A stretch of DNA of 29,900 nucleotides from Diphasiastrum complanatum (Eukaryota > Streptophyta > Lycopodiopsida > Lycopodiales > Lycopodiaceae): assembly GCA_029204225.1 (NCBI GenBank), contig MU836371.1, positions 1 through 29,900 of the forward strand. The letters are read 5' to 3'. The translations under genes were made by a program, and so were the position numbers. Positions 20,641 to 29,499 of the stretch are shown piece by piece. Numbering within the stretch: the stretch's first letter is position 1; every line of letters begins with the position of its first letter. Below the pieces are notes generated by a model. It saw nothing but the letters and a program-made list of their open reading frames with translations, searched no databases and was not told the DNA's origin.

Positions 20641-20930
20641 TGTCAATAGGCCTGTCATCCCACAAAGTCAAACATTGTCAACAATATCGTCTATACTCAA
20701 GTCGAACATGAAGGATATCCATTGGCGATAATGGAAAGTGCGAGGATGGTATGTAACTCAATATCACAAGCCTCATCAGGCTCAACAACAGCACGTAGAT
20801 GACTCACATGAAAAATGTCTCATGCTTTGGTGGGAGGAGGAAGTTCTAATTGATATGTGACCAGGGTAAGCTTCTACAACATCTTGAAAGGTCCATAATA
20901 ATGAGGAGCGAGTTTCTTGGTTTGAGCCTA
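20641..20930 (-). pseudogene. Ty3/gypsy integrase C-terminal fragment
   Basis: The minus strand from 20928 contains KLAPHYYGPFKM, then LVTYQLELPPPTKA, then DIFHVSHLR and a short acidic tail. These match the end of gypsy integrase (usually K-L-x-P-R-Y-x-G-P-F, then Y-x-L-x-L-P, then H-P-V-F-H-V-S-Q-L). Two in-frame stops (TAG, TGA) interrupt it. I found no catalytic core upstream (right of 20935), so this is an isolated fragment. Confidence 0.8.
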
Positions 20931-21590
20931 CCCTATCAAAAGTTATGGTGAGCAAAATTGTTACTTTGGGGTAAGCTGGTCAAAATGACCAGTTTTTGGT
21001 CACTGGTTAACGCTTGGTCATATTCAGTTGACTTCTTTTAGTGGGTCAACAGGAAGGGAGAACCTAATTGGGCCCAAGGAGGCGCGAGAATCAGGTGCAC
21101 AAGTTTATATTTGGTAAAGGGAGTGAATAACTTCTAAGGTTTTGCCTTTTACAAAGTTAGGAGAGGCGATGAGGGCTAGAGGTCTTCGCGCACCATATAT
21201 ACTGCCATTTGGTCAACAGAAGGGACATGAGTGTTGTATGGTGCTTAGATACTCACGTGTATGAGTTCCAATTTGATGGTGTGACGCATTTGGGTGAGCA
21301 GGATGTGCCTCCTGGGGACTGCTTGTTTAAGCTACATAGTTGCGTAGGTTGCATTGTGAGTACATGTGTGTTTGCTCTTGATGTGTCTACTAGTACTAGT
21401 CAGAGTAGCATGTAATGTGTGCAAACCAATATTGTTGCCAATCTGCATCAAGAAATTAGGAGGTAGTTTTCAAATTGTTCATAGATACATAAGATTAAAC
21501 TAACACCCGAATTGTGTCTTGTTAATAGACGTCCTTACAGAATGAGTCTTAAGGAGGGAGAGGAAGTGAGACGGATGGTCGATGATTATT
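20931..21590. other. Unassigned sequence with TATA-like site
   Basis: It contains a short perfect palindrome CTGGTCAAAATGACCAG (about 20976) and a TATA-like CCATATATACTG at about 21191. The open frame 21209-21415 has no known domain. It may be LTR material belonging to the neighbouring gypsy fragment, but no partner copy is seen. Confidence 0.3.
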
Positions 21591-21608
21591 CATAGAAGCA
21601 AGGTTGCA

Positions 21609-21665
21609 TCGAACCGCGGTTCGAACCACCAAATCGAACGGACCCGATTCGAACGGTTCGAATCG
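21609..21665. repeat. Cluster of TTCGAA palindromes
   Basis: TCGAACCGCGGTTCGA (21609-21624) is a perfect 16-bp palindrome. CGATTCGAAC-G-GTTCGAATCG (21645-21665) is a perfect 10-bp stem with one central base. More half-sites lie between them. Confidence 0.9.
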
Positions 21666-21719
21666 CTCGAACCGTCTGCTGCCAAAAAGCCCCAAAACCG
21701 GTTCTGTTCGTGCCCGAGT

Positions 21720-21720
<1 letters not shown>

Positions 21721-21796
<76 letters not shown>

Positions 21797-21903
21797 GAGT
21801 GATATTGTGTGTGTGTGTGTCTTGAGATTTTGTGTGTGTGTGAGTGATTGTGTGTGCTATTGTGTGTGTGTGTGAGTGATTGTGTGTTAGTGTGTGTGTG
21901 AGT

Positions 21904-21935
<32 letters not shown>

Positions 21936-22018
21936 GAGTGATTGTGTGTTAGTGTGTGTGTGAGTGTGTATTTGTGTGTGTGTGTGTGTGAGTGATTGTG
22001 TGTGTGTGTGTGTGTGTC
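21721..22018 (+). repeat. Compound (GA)n-(TG)n microsatellite
   Basis: An almost pure GA run spans 21721-21792. It is followed by about 215 bp of TG repeats broken by GAGTGATTGTGTGT-like units. Open frames reading RERERE or VCVCVC here are artefacts of the repeat. Confidence 0.97.
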
Positions 22019-22312
22019 TTTTTTGGCAGATCGAGATGCAGTGACGACGACACAGCCAGAGGCCACCACATCACGCCCCCTAGTTGCCATCCGCTCACTC
22101 CTCGCTTCTTATGGCTCAGAGGATAGAGCTGCAGATGAGGCAGGGCCTAGTACCCGGCCTGACCCGCCTTCTGGTGCAGGATCCTCGGCACCACCTCCAG
22201 CCATGACCATATCGGCACCACATCATCCACTTGAGAGAGGAAGAGGTAGACGGGGCCGCACTACACCTGCGATCTGCCATTTCATTTGGGACCCCGACAT
22301 AGAGGGAGGGCG
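22019..22312 (+). pseudogene. Possible N-terminal part of the hAT transposase, disordered
   Basis: The frame ending at the TGA at 22314-22316 carries a low-complexity, proline/alanine/arginine-rich stretch (for example RPDPPSGAGSSAPPP and RGRGRRGR) with no recognised fold. hAT transposases often have a BED zinc finger and a disordered linker here. No zinc finger is visible. The next, recognisable exon lies in another frame, so either a frameshift or a different start is needed. The open frame also runs back into the TG microsatellite, which makes the true start unknown. Confidence 0.35.
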
Positions 22313-23150
22313 ATGAGTGCAGTGAGTGCGATTGGGCAGGTGTGGCCAGGGCCCTCTTATGAGCACATGAGGACGAAGGGACTCCTTGATGAGCGAGCTT
22401 TTGTTGACCAGAAGCTAGAGTCTCTCAGGAAGGCATGGGCCCAGTACGTACTACTATCCTTTTAAATTTATGCACTGTAAACTCTAAAGACTCTATGATG
22501 ATCGATCATTGGTATGTAGTATGTACATTGTAATGGTAGCATTGCATACTTATTACTTGTTAATAGCTATTTATGTTTAATCATGAATCATGATTGTCAA
22601 TTTTCAAATGATCATTTATCATTGAAATTTGCCATAAAATTTGAATTACGATCTCGGATCTTGTCTTGTGCAACACTGCAATGTGAGTTGTGACTTGTCA
22701 TTTGTGAACTAGGTATGGTTGCACCATCATATCTGATGTGTCTTCGTGCATGGGGACGATGTTTCTCAGATCCATCGACACCTCTGGGGAGGCAGTCATT
22801 GGCGACTACATGTTCTCACACATTCGAGCTGCCATTGAGGTGGGACCACAACACGTTGTACAGGGATATATATTATACTTATTACTATAATGTTAAATGG
22901 TAATTTGTAAATGCTAATGTTGAACGTTCATTGTTCAATGGCGATTGATTAACAATGGATTATGGTTCACTTGAATTCGAAATTCCAAAGTCATGTACAA
23001 CGTGCTGCACACTGCTTGGACTTGTTGGTCGAGGATGTGGCCAAGATTCCATGGATTGCGGAGGTGGTACCTACCGCACGGTTCTTGGTGAGATTCGTCA
23101 CCAAGAAGCCTAGGGTCCTGGCCATGTTCAGGAGACAATCCACCTTGGAT
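22313..23150 (+). pseudogene. hAT transposase (DUF659 family), spliced, incomplete
   Basis: Transposase of the hAT superfamily that also carries DUF659. Exon A (22313-22443, from ATG) has the WPGPSYEHMRTKGLL motif and LESLRKAW, as found before DUF659. A 269-bp intron (22444-22712, GTACGT...CTAG) splits a codon; splicing restores the frame into QYGCTIISD. Exon B (22713-22890, ending at TAA) contains FLRSIDTSGEAV and EVGPQHVVQ. The expected TDN motif is missing, and about a dozen residues are missing after IISD. Sequence at 22990-23150 carries AAHCLDLLVEDVAKIPW and VRFVTKKPRVLAMFRR, matching the CAAHCLDL block of this family. The catalytic C-terminal half and dimerisation domain are absent. Confidence 0.8.
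22444..22712 (+). other. Intron of the hAT transposase gene
   Basis: The donor CCA|GTACGT and acceptor AACTAG|G are canonical. Joining 22443 to 22713 completes a glutamine codon and puts two family-specific motifs in one frame. The intron is AT-rich compared with the exons. Confidence 0.75.
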
Positions 23151-23154
23151 GTCT

Positions 23155-23438
23155 TGTATGCAGATTTGAACGTAAACTGTAACTTTGCAGAAATGAACGT
23201 AAACGGTCATGTGAAAATGCGAAAACCTCGAAGGCCGAAAAATGCGAAAATGCCGAAGGCCAAAAAATGCGATCTCTATGCAGTCTTCGAAGTGGCCGAA
23301 GTGGCTGAAGTGACAATAACCATCTGTTAGCCACAAGTAATTCTGCAGACTATGTAATAAAGAAAACTACAGGTCTGGATATTGAGTTTGATGAAGATTA
23401 AAACTTGATTAGTCAACTTGTAGGAGAATAATCCAACA
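23155..23438 (-). repeat. Copia II 3' LTR (left edge uncertain)
   Basis: The minus strand opens TGTTGGATTATTCTCC at 23438, five bases past the pol stop and after a short purine tract (AAGGAGTG). The start resembles the Copia I LTR, and both LTRs contain GCCGAAGG and GCATTTTTT motifs. Two TG/CA-compatible left edges exist: 23325 (114 bp) and 23155 (284 bp). The shared motifs lie to the left of 23325, so I prefer the longer one. Confidence 0.5.
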
Positions 23439-23442
23439 CTCC

Positions 23443-24424
23443 TTAATCTGAATCCATGAATGCCTTGACATTCAAACTTAGTTCTTCACAGAACTTTCTG
23501 TGTGTATCCAAGCTTAATGCATTGGTAAAAATATTTGTTGTCATATCTTGCGTTCGACAGTACCTTTGTTGAGAAATTTGCTTCTGACATAGTGATTCTT
23601 GATTTCAATGTGCTTACTCCTGGAATGAAACCTAAGGTTGGCCGATAAGACAATGGCACTTTGATTATCACAAAATAAAATCGTCGGAGCATATTGATTC
23701 AAACCAATATCTGAGAGTAAGTTCCTCAACCAAATTGCTTCCCTTGTAGCTTGAGAGGCTGCGATATACTCTGATTCAGTGGAAGATAGAGCTATCGATG
23801 ATTGCTGGCGCTGGTCCATGAAATAGGACCATTGTTGAGGAAGAATGTAAATCCAGAAGTGGATTTATGAGTGTCTACATCTCCTGCCCAACTTGCATCT
23901 GTGTAACCACCGAGTAAATTGAGTTTTTTGTTGTCGACTGCTCCATCACAAATGCAAAAATCCATAGTAGTTCGAAGATATCTCATAACCCTGATAAGAG
24001 CTTTCCAATGTATTATACCAGGGTTAGTCATAAACTGACTTAGGGAGCTCACTGCAAAAGCTGTGTCTAGTCTTGTACAGATCATGGCATACATAAGAGA
24101 TCCTATTATCGAATGATAAGAATACTCACGCATCTGCTCCTTCACTTCGATTGTTCAGGGACATTGGTCCTTCGACAATTTGAGACCTGGTTCCATTGGT
24201 GAGAGAGCTCACTTGCAATTAACCAGATTATATTTGACTAACATATTGTAGATGTATCTCTGCTGAGTAATGTAAATCAACTTTCGATTTCTGTCTCTTT
24301 GGATTTGAATTCCAAGGCAGAAATGAGCTTCGCCCAGATTGGTCATGTTGAATTCGGAAGATAGCATAGTCTTAGCCTCTTTTATCAGATCAATACTGTT
24401 GCTGAATAGCTGTACATCTGACAA
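23443..24424 (-). pseudogene. Copia II: RT tail and RNase H
   Basis: This is the end of a copia polyprotein. The RT tail (24209-24424) carries SEFNMTNLGEAHFCLGIQIQRD. It begins just after where YVDD should be, so the element is 5'-truncated. Next come YSYHSIIGSLMYAMICTRLD and FMTNPGIIHWKALIRVMRYL (23900-24130), then the RNase H-like core: DASWAGD, the STSGFTFFL motif, LSSTESEYIAAS and FCDNQSAI (23540-23900). A shifted frame at 23443-23560 completes the usual end (MTTNIFTNALS) and stops at TAA 23443-23445. Frameshifts lie near 24180, 23810 and 23555. It is related to Copia I but is a separate copy. Confidence 0.9.
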
Positions 24425-24799
24425 AGGTTCGAATGTTTAATTCAATAATTGTTCGAATCAAACATTCGAGCATATAATCGATAGTTGACACTCAATACTC
24501 CTTCGACAATGTCACGTAGATATCCGTTTGCGATTCTCATGTATTTTGGTAGATTGTGTGACAATATTCATGGTCCACCCTGCCTTAGGACCTAATCCGG
24601 GTCCACCCTATGTGCCCTGGCCTGTGACCGTAACAAGCAAGATCCGACTTCCATCCTAGACAGTGTCCCATACCATTGCCTAGGCTCTCACCCATCTCCC
24701 GCCTCAAGCTAGCACTCATCCTGGCCGTGCACACCGCTCTCTATCCACCTCCTCCTAGGTAGATAGAATGGATGGCAAATGGGTCCTCCTCCCCTTGTA
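24425..24799. other. Unassigned C-rich sequence between copia and gypsy fragments
   Basis: Positions 24570-24780 are unusually rich in C runs (CCACCC, CCTCCTCC) relative to the surroundings. No open frame is recognised. This may be part of an LTR or a filler at the junction of two truncated elements. Confidence 0.35.
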
Positions 24800-25555
24800 T
24801 ACACAAGACGAAAATTAATAAAATTATGAGTTGAACCATTGTCTAATAAAATACTAGCTTCTTGATCTTTAACTGTGCCTTTTAAACAATTAACTTATTA
24901 GGCCAGAGAGAAGCAGTACTAACAGAACATTCGCACTCACATTCACACAGGTTAATTTCCAAAGTTTTACCTTTACCACCAGGGATTTCTATCATTTGTG
25001 CTGCAAGTTTCTTCCTTTCCGGAGAAAATTTCATCATATGCCCAGGCTTGTTGCAAATGAAACAAAGATTCGCCTCTTTAGCCTTGATCCGGGAAATAGA
25101 GTTTTCCTTCTTCGGCGATTCCGATGCCATTTGATCCAATTCGTCAGAGTATTTTGGAGCTCGGTCTGGACCTCGCTTCTTCCCCTTCTTGCTTTTTGAG
25201 GTGGACGGAATTTGAAATTGCCTCCTGGACACCGTCATAGTGGAATCATATACTTTCGCTATATGACAAGCATCCTCGAGGTTTTGAAGCACATTTCTTC
25301 TGCATTTGTTCTAATAATTGGTAGGCACCCTAGGACAACAAACTGCCATAAAGCCAATTTCGGATCAAATGATTGAACTCGATTCTAGAGATCCATAAAT
25401 TCCTGGATATAGGAGTTTAAACTCTTATTTCCCATCTTGCAGTTCACGAATTTTTGCTCCATGGTGGCAATACATGTTAAACCCACTACTTGGGATGCGT
25501 TTGTGAACAAAAAAGCTTTCATCATAGCTAATGATGTCGATTATTACCATGATGC
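24800..25555 (-). pseudogene. Ty3/gypsy gag and protease fragment
   Basis: On the minus strand the retrotransposon gag core appears from 25555 (MEQKFVNCKMGNKSLNSY, then QEFMDL). It continues with a broken stretch near 25300-25400 and an opening to LEDACHIAKVYDST (about 25235-25285). A basic region and a zinc knuckle CFICNKPGHMMKFS follow at about 25020-25070; the spacing is CX2CX4HX4, but the last cysteine is serine. After a frameshift near 24890, KGTVKDQEASILLDNGSTHN (about 24825-24885) is the aspartic protease, with the active site as DNG in place of the usual DSG or DTG. The frame is lost near 24800. No pol follows. The right end is cut by an inverted duplication. Confidence 0.82.
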
Positions 25556-25624
25556 GTAAACTGCAAGATGGAAAATAAGAGTTTAAACTCCTATATCCAG
25601 GTTTTTTTATGGATCTCTGGAATT
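25383..25624. repeat. Inverted duplication of a gypsy gag segment
   Basis: About 67 bp at 25383-25449 reappears as its reverse complement at 25556-25624, with a 106-bp spacer. Shared core on the plus strand of the right arm: CTGCAAGATGG, then AATAAGAGTTTAAACTCC, then TATATCCAGG and TATGGATCTCT. The left arm is part of the gag remnant; the right arm is a reversed copy. Confidence 0.88.
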
Positions 25625-26486
25625 TTATGTAATTAAAAAATTTGATGCAAATACCGTTAGTATTGGCATGTTTTCGAGATGACTGCCTTGTCACCCCCAC
25701 ACATGCGAGTACAGAGAGCCCAAAAAATCTGTAGGAAGACGCACTTTTCTTGGAGGTTTGTTGAAAACGACCTATTTGCTACGCATGCATCCTAAGAGCC
25801 ATGGCCAACAATCTCTAACAACTTATTAGACTTCCGTGAAGCCTTTAATTAGGTCCAGAGGCTCAGTATGGGCTGAGAATGAAGAGAAACTCTTTCTTGG
25901 GAGGGCATACTAGCTCCAAACTTTAGAGAGACTGAGTGTAAGCCTCCGACAACCAAATTGCAGGTCTGATAGCTTGTCGGGAAGGCCAAGAGGGATACTA
26001 AACAGGCTGGATTGACTCCATCAGTGATCCTCTTACAAATTTGTCACAACATCCTTCAATTGTTCTGATTTGGTAGATCATAGCTCTTACTACCCTTTTC
26101 TAGCCAAAAACCCTCAAAAACAAGCAATTTTTGACCAAAACATAGCCTAGAACTGTAAAACTTGCATAATCTTGGCAGCAATTAATGACTTCCTAACAGA
26201 AGGTACACTTGCTGGAAATTCAGATCTATCATGGGTTATGAGAAATACAACCAAAAACTAAAAGCCTTTTAAAAATTGGCTAGAATCGACTATACTCCAT
26301 ATTGCTATGGAGAAAGCCAATACTGATGGATCTTAGCAACATGCAAGTGAAAATACTGAGAGAACACCCAGTTGGAAGCTTATTCCCCACCAGGAAGAGA
26401 AAAGTGAATTGATCTCCACCAAAGAATCGGTAAAAACCTCACAGCTCTAAATGCTTGGATCTTCGTAAGCCTTGATCTGATGTCAC
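25625..26486. other. Unassigned sequence
   Basis: No recognisable coding frame or repeat. It would be the internal region if the doubtful LTR to the right were real and belonged to a minus-strand element. Confidence 0.3.
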
Positions 26487-27078
26487 TGTAAGGGAAAGCA
26501 CCTCAAGATCCTACCTACAAGACACACGCAAAAGAATAACAGTGGAGAAAAACCACCCAACTAATGAGAAGCCACCGATCAATCTCCAATATTGTCACTC
26601 TCGAGTCACGGGATAGGATGCGGGTGTAAAGAGAGGAAACTGGTAATGAAAACCTGAAACTGGAATGGTAGAATATATAGGCTTTGCTTTTACTGTGCAT
26701 GCCCCCATGCAAGCCTAGAGTATTCCCATATGTGCTTTTCATTACTATTGATACTCTACACCCTGCCAATAGCCGTCCTAACCCATGCACTAGCTTCACA
26801 TGTCATTCCGGAATAAGGAGTAACCAATAATCTCAATTGGTTAATCTCGAGTACGGAGGAGTACCGTGTATCCAAGTCTAGCATTATGCCGAATCCTATA
26901 TGCAGGACATGGATGTAACATTGCTCTTTCTTGCCCATGAACATACATCCTAGCTTTGTATGGCTTTGTATATGATGGCTCTCCTTTTGTTAGCTTTTTT
27001 GTTTATCCTTTTTCAATTTCCATTGTGTCTTCTTACTTGAGATTTGAGAACATTTAGTGTCTAAGCAATCCCTACAAA
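26487..27078 (-). repeat. Possible minus-strand LTR
   Basis: On the minus strand a TATA-like CTATATATTC lies at about 26671-26680. The segment could end CCCTTACA at 26487, followed by GTGACATCAGATCAAGG, which looks like a mutated TGGTATCAGAGCAAGG primer site. A TG start at 27078 (TGTAGGGATTGC) is a guess. There is no second copy in the window and no TSD. Confidence 0.25.
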
Positions 27079-27831
27079 TAGACGCAGGCATCTTGCAAGT
27101 ATGGTAAACTTACTGTTGTTGTAGTGACTTGTTGAAGGTTTAGTTGAGGGTCATAGTTTCTGTGGAATACATTTCGGATAACATTGTGACTCTCCTGCTC
27201 TTGCCTCCCTGTGTGGGGAATGTGGACAATTTTGAATGAATTTTTTTCTCCACTTTTAGAGACATGATGGAACTTAGTATGTTGGTCTTTGTACAAATGG
27301 ATGATAGCTAATGTGGACGTGTGTTTGTGCTTGTGGACTGCCCCTCCTCTTGGGCGCTGAAAGTGGGTAGGGATTTTGTAGCACCTGGCCCATGCTTCGT
27401 GTGATGGAGTTGTTGGCCTCAGACTTTGTGGGTGGACCTTAGAGTTGAAGATTAACATTGACATATGTACTCCAGCTTGTATGCTTGGTAGTTTTTTTGC
27501 TCAGAGAACTAATTGGAAACAAGCAACCATGTGATCTAGTTTGTAACTTGTTTCGATTATCTTGTGCGAGCATTTAAGCTTCTGCATCAAAACCTCAAAG
27601 TTTGCTGCCAAGCATTCTTCTTGTGTATGGATTGACAAGTGGTTGGAATGCTAATACAGTTTCATGGCTGGTATTAGAATCTTTATGAAGTGAGCAAGGA
27701 TTTGTGCAGTTAATGATTTTTCACTTGTGGAAACAGTTGTAGCTTTCCTTACCAGCACAAATATCAGTGATTAACTTTAGAAACTGTACAAAATAGTATT
27801 GTTAATCAGCTGGTACTATCAAATGGTGCAG
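27079..27831 (+). other. Probable intron upstream of the host-like exon
   Basis: AT-rich with stops in all plus frames up to 27770. It ends in GGTGCAG at 27831, a usable 3' splice site. The open frame 27072-27464 on the minus strand shows no domain and is treated as chance. Confidence 0.35.
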
Positions 27832-28411
27832 GGCGTACACGAAATGTTTTTGATATTGCTCTTAAAGTTCACAGAGAGATTCAAATGCGTGATTTGTCAG
27901 CAGGGCGGAGTTTAGGTAACTGGATTCTTAGGATGCTTCATCGAATCCGACCATCAGCTGATATTAGAGGATCTGTCACTGATAAGAAAAACAGTGGATC
28001 AGGATGCTCTGCTAAGCACATACATTATAGTGAAAAAGCAGAGAAAAGTAAAGAACCTACCAAAGATACAAATCTCTCTAATGGAAGGTTGGAATGTGTA
28101 CACACTTTTCTGAATTCCTCTCAGTCATCTTTGATGACATGGGAAAATCAAGGTGACTTTCAAAGTAGGACAGGTAGCTCAGGCAAGCCTAAGCTTCTGA
28201 GTGAAAGTACCTCATCTTTACCTGTCATGGCCCTGCAGATTTATACCACATCAATAGAGAAAAATAGGAAATTTTTGTTTTTGTCAAATTCTTCTACTCC
28301 TGCAATTGTTTGTAGACTCCCTTCTATTGAACCAGCAGATGCCAAAATTCTTTGGTTAAAAGATGTCATTCGTAAAGACATGGTAAAGAGGATCTTAGCA
28401 TCATATAGAAG
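27832..28411 (+). CDS. Putative internal exon of an unrecognised host gene
   Basis: The frame is open from 27771 to the TAA at 28413-28415, about 215 codons, which is unusual in this AT-rich, stop-dense sequence. A CAG acceptor (ends 27831) and a GTAATG donor (starts 28412) bound it, so I read it as a 580-bp internal exon. The alternative is a last exon ending at 28415. The reading begins RTRNVFDIALKVHREIQMRD and SLGNWILRMLHRIRPSAD, a helix-like basic and hydrophobic block. A serine-rich, probably disordered middle follows (residues about 50-120), then a more ordered end around IEPADAKILWLKDVIRKDM. I do not recognise the family. It has no transposon motif and no signal peptide. Partner exons were not identified. 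Confidence 0.45.
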
Positions 28412-28415
28412 GTAA

Positions 28416-29300
28416 TGAGGTTGGAACAAAAGCTGTTCGTTCTTTGTCCTTATGCATCTTTGTTCAGTCTTTAATGAGCTAGCAATAAGGCCAGTTGGGT
28501 CAATGGACAATTTTTGGCCGGGTCAATTGACTACTTGGATCTATCTTAAATGCTGTTCTACAATCCCTATAAGAATGCAATTCAACAATGATGAAGGTTC
28601 TTGTTGTTCAATGTAATGGGTGAGGCTATCTGGGCAGCTCCCAAGCAAGTTGAAATTTCTTACTGCTGCATGGGAGGGAAGCAGAAAATTTTGGTGTTTT
28701 CAATGATAAAATGGGGACAATGGAGATACGATATAATCAGGTATTTTCCAATGTGTTCAAAATGCTTTCTGCAAAGGTTGTTAGGCCATTTATTGGTTTA
28801 CAGGCTACAAAAGGAACGTTGGTTCAACATCAGCTCATAGATAGTGGCTTGTTTTCAATTCTTTGCAACTTCTGAAAACATTTACTCTGTTCACAAAACT
28901 TGTGCAAAAATAAAGCTGATCTTATAGGGGAGTGAAATTTTATGATGCTTGGAAAGTTTCTTTGCTTGAGAAATTAATATATTCTCCACCCTTTGGTGTA
29001 TCACACATTGCCCAATAGATATAAGGTCAAAGCTGTGGGACATTAGAATCTGATCTGGCATATCATTTTTGATCTTTGTGAACATTGATGACTGTTTGGC
29101 CAAAGTGAATTTCCAGGCTTTAAAACTGGAAGTCAATAAACAGGTATTAACAAGCATGATTTTTATCTATATCTATATATATATATATTTATACATTGTT
29201 TAGAGATGGGTAAATTGCTCAGTGTTTGTATTTCTAACTGAATTCCAATTAACTATCTCGAGTTCTAAAATGCTCATGTCAGTAGCTATGGGCTTTAAAG
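28416..29300. other. Probable intron or downstream sequence, one weak open stretch
   Basis: A plus-frame stretch without stops from about 28640 to 28870 (reading FGVFNDKMGTMEIRYN and AKVVRPFIGLQATKGT) could be a further exon, but no clear splice sites or homology support it. An AT-repeat (TATATATATATA) lies at about 29168-29190. Nothing else is seen. Confidence 0.3.
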
Positions 29301-29423
29301 TTTGAGACAGTTCCAAGAGCCATGGTACAACACCTTTGGTTGCGACAGATTATGTCACAAAGAACGTAGAAGCAGAAGCGACGAAACGAAACAACGCGAA
29401 AATTGTCGCAGCTGGTATGGCAC

Positions 29424-29476
29424 GGGTGCCGTAGGTGCCGTACCATTTCAGTACCACGGCACCCACGGCACCTACC
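29424..29476. repeat. GC-rich hairpin
   Basis: GGTGCCGTAGGTGCCGTAC (29425-29443) pairs with GTACCACGGCACCCACGGCACC (29451-29472), with a short bulge and a 7-base loop. Tandem GGTGCCGT units form each arm. It may be part of a fold-back transposon end. Confidence 0.8.
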
Positions 29477-29499
29477 ATAATTTTCTTTTTAGATTAAAA

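Larger units (their letters stand above)
21591..23154 (+). mobile_element. hAT DNA transposon, left part with transposase, right end missing
   Basis: It starts CATAGAAGC at 21591, the same terminal heptamer as the MITE at 18994. A cluster of TTCGAA palindromes (21609-21665) follows, as expected for subterminal transposase-binding repeats. Next come a long GA/TG microsatellite (21721-22018) and then transposase exons. The right end would need TTCTATG followed by a copy of TGATTATT (21583-21590), which I do not find. The copia LTR at about 23155-23438 takes over instead. Start is inferred; the transposase is well supported. Confidence 0.65.

Noticed and set aside
21582-22090. Open frames reading RERERE, VCVCVC or THTHTH
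   Set aside because: Products of the GA/TG microsatellite, not genes.
23325-23438. A 114-bp TG...CA segment as a complete short LTR or TRIM
   Set aside because: The sequence just left of 23325 shares motifs with the Copia I LTR, so the short edge is probably coincidental.
27072-27464. 130-codon minus-strand open frame
   Set aside because: No recognisable motif, low-complexity His/Lys-rich patches and no splice or promoter context; probably chance in intronic DNA.
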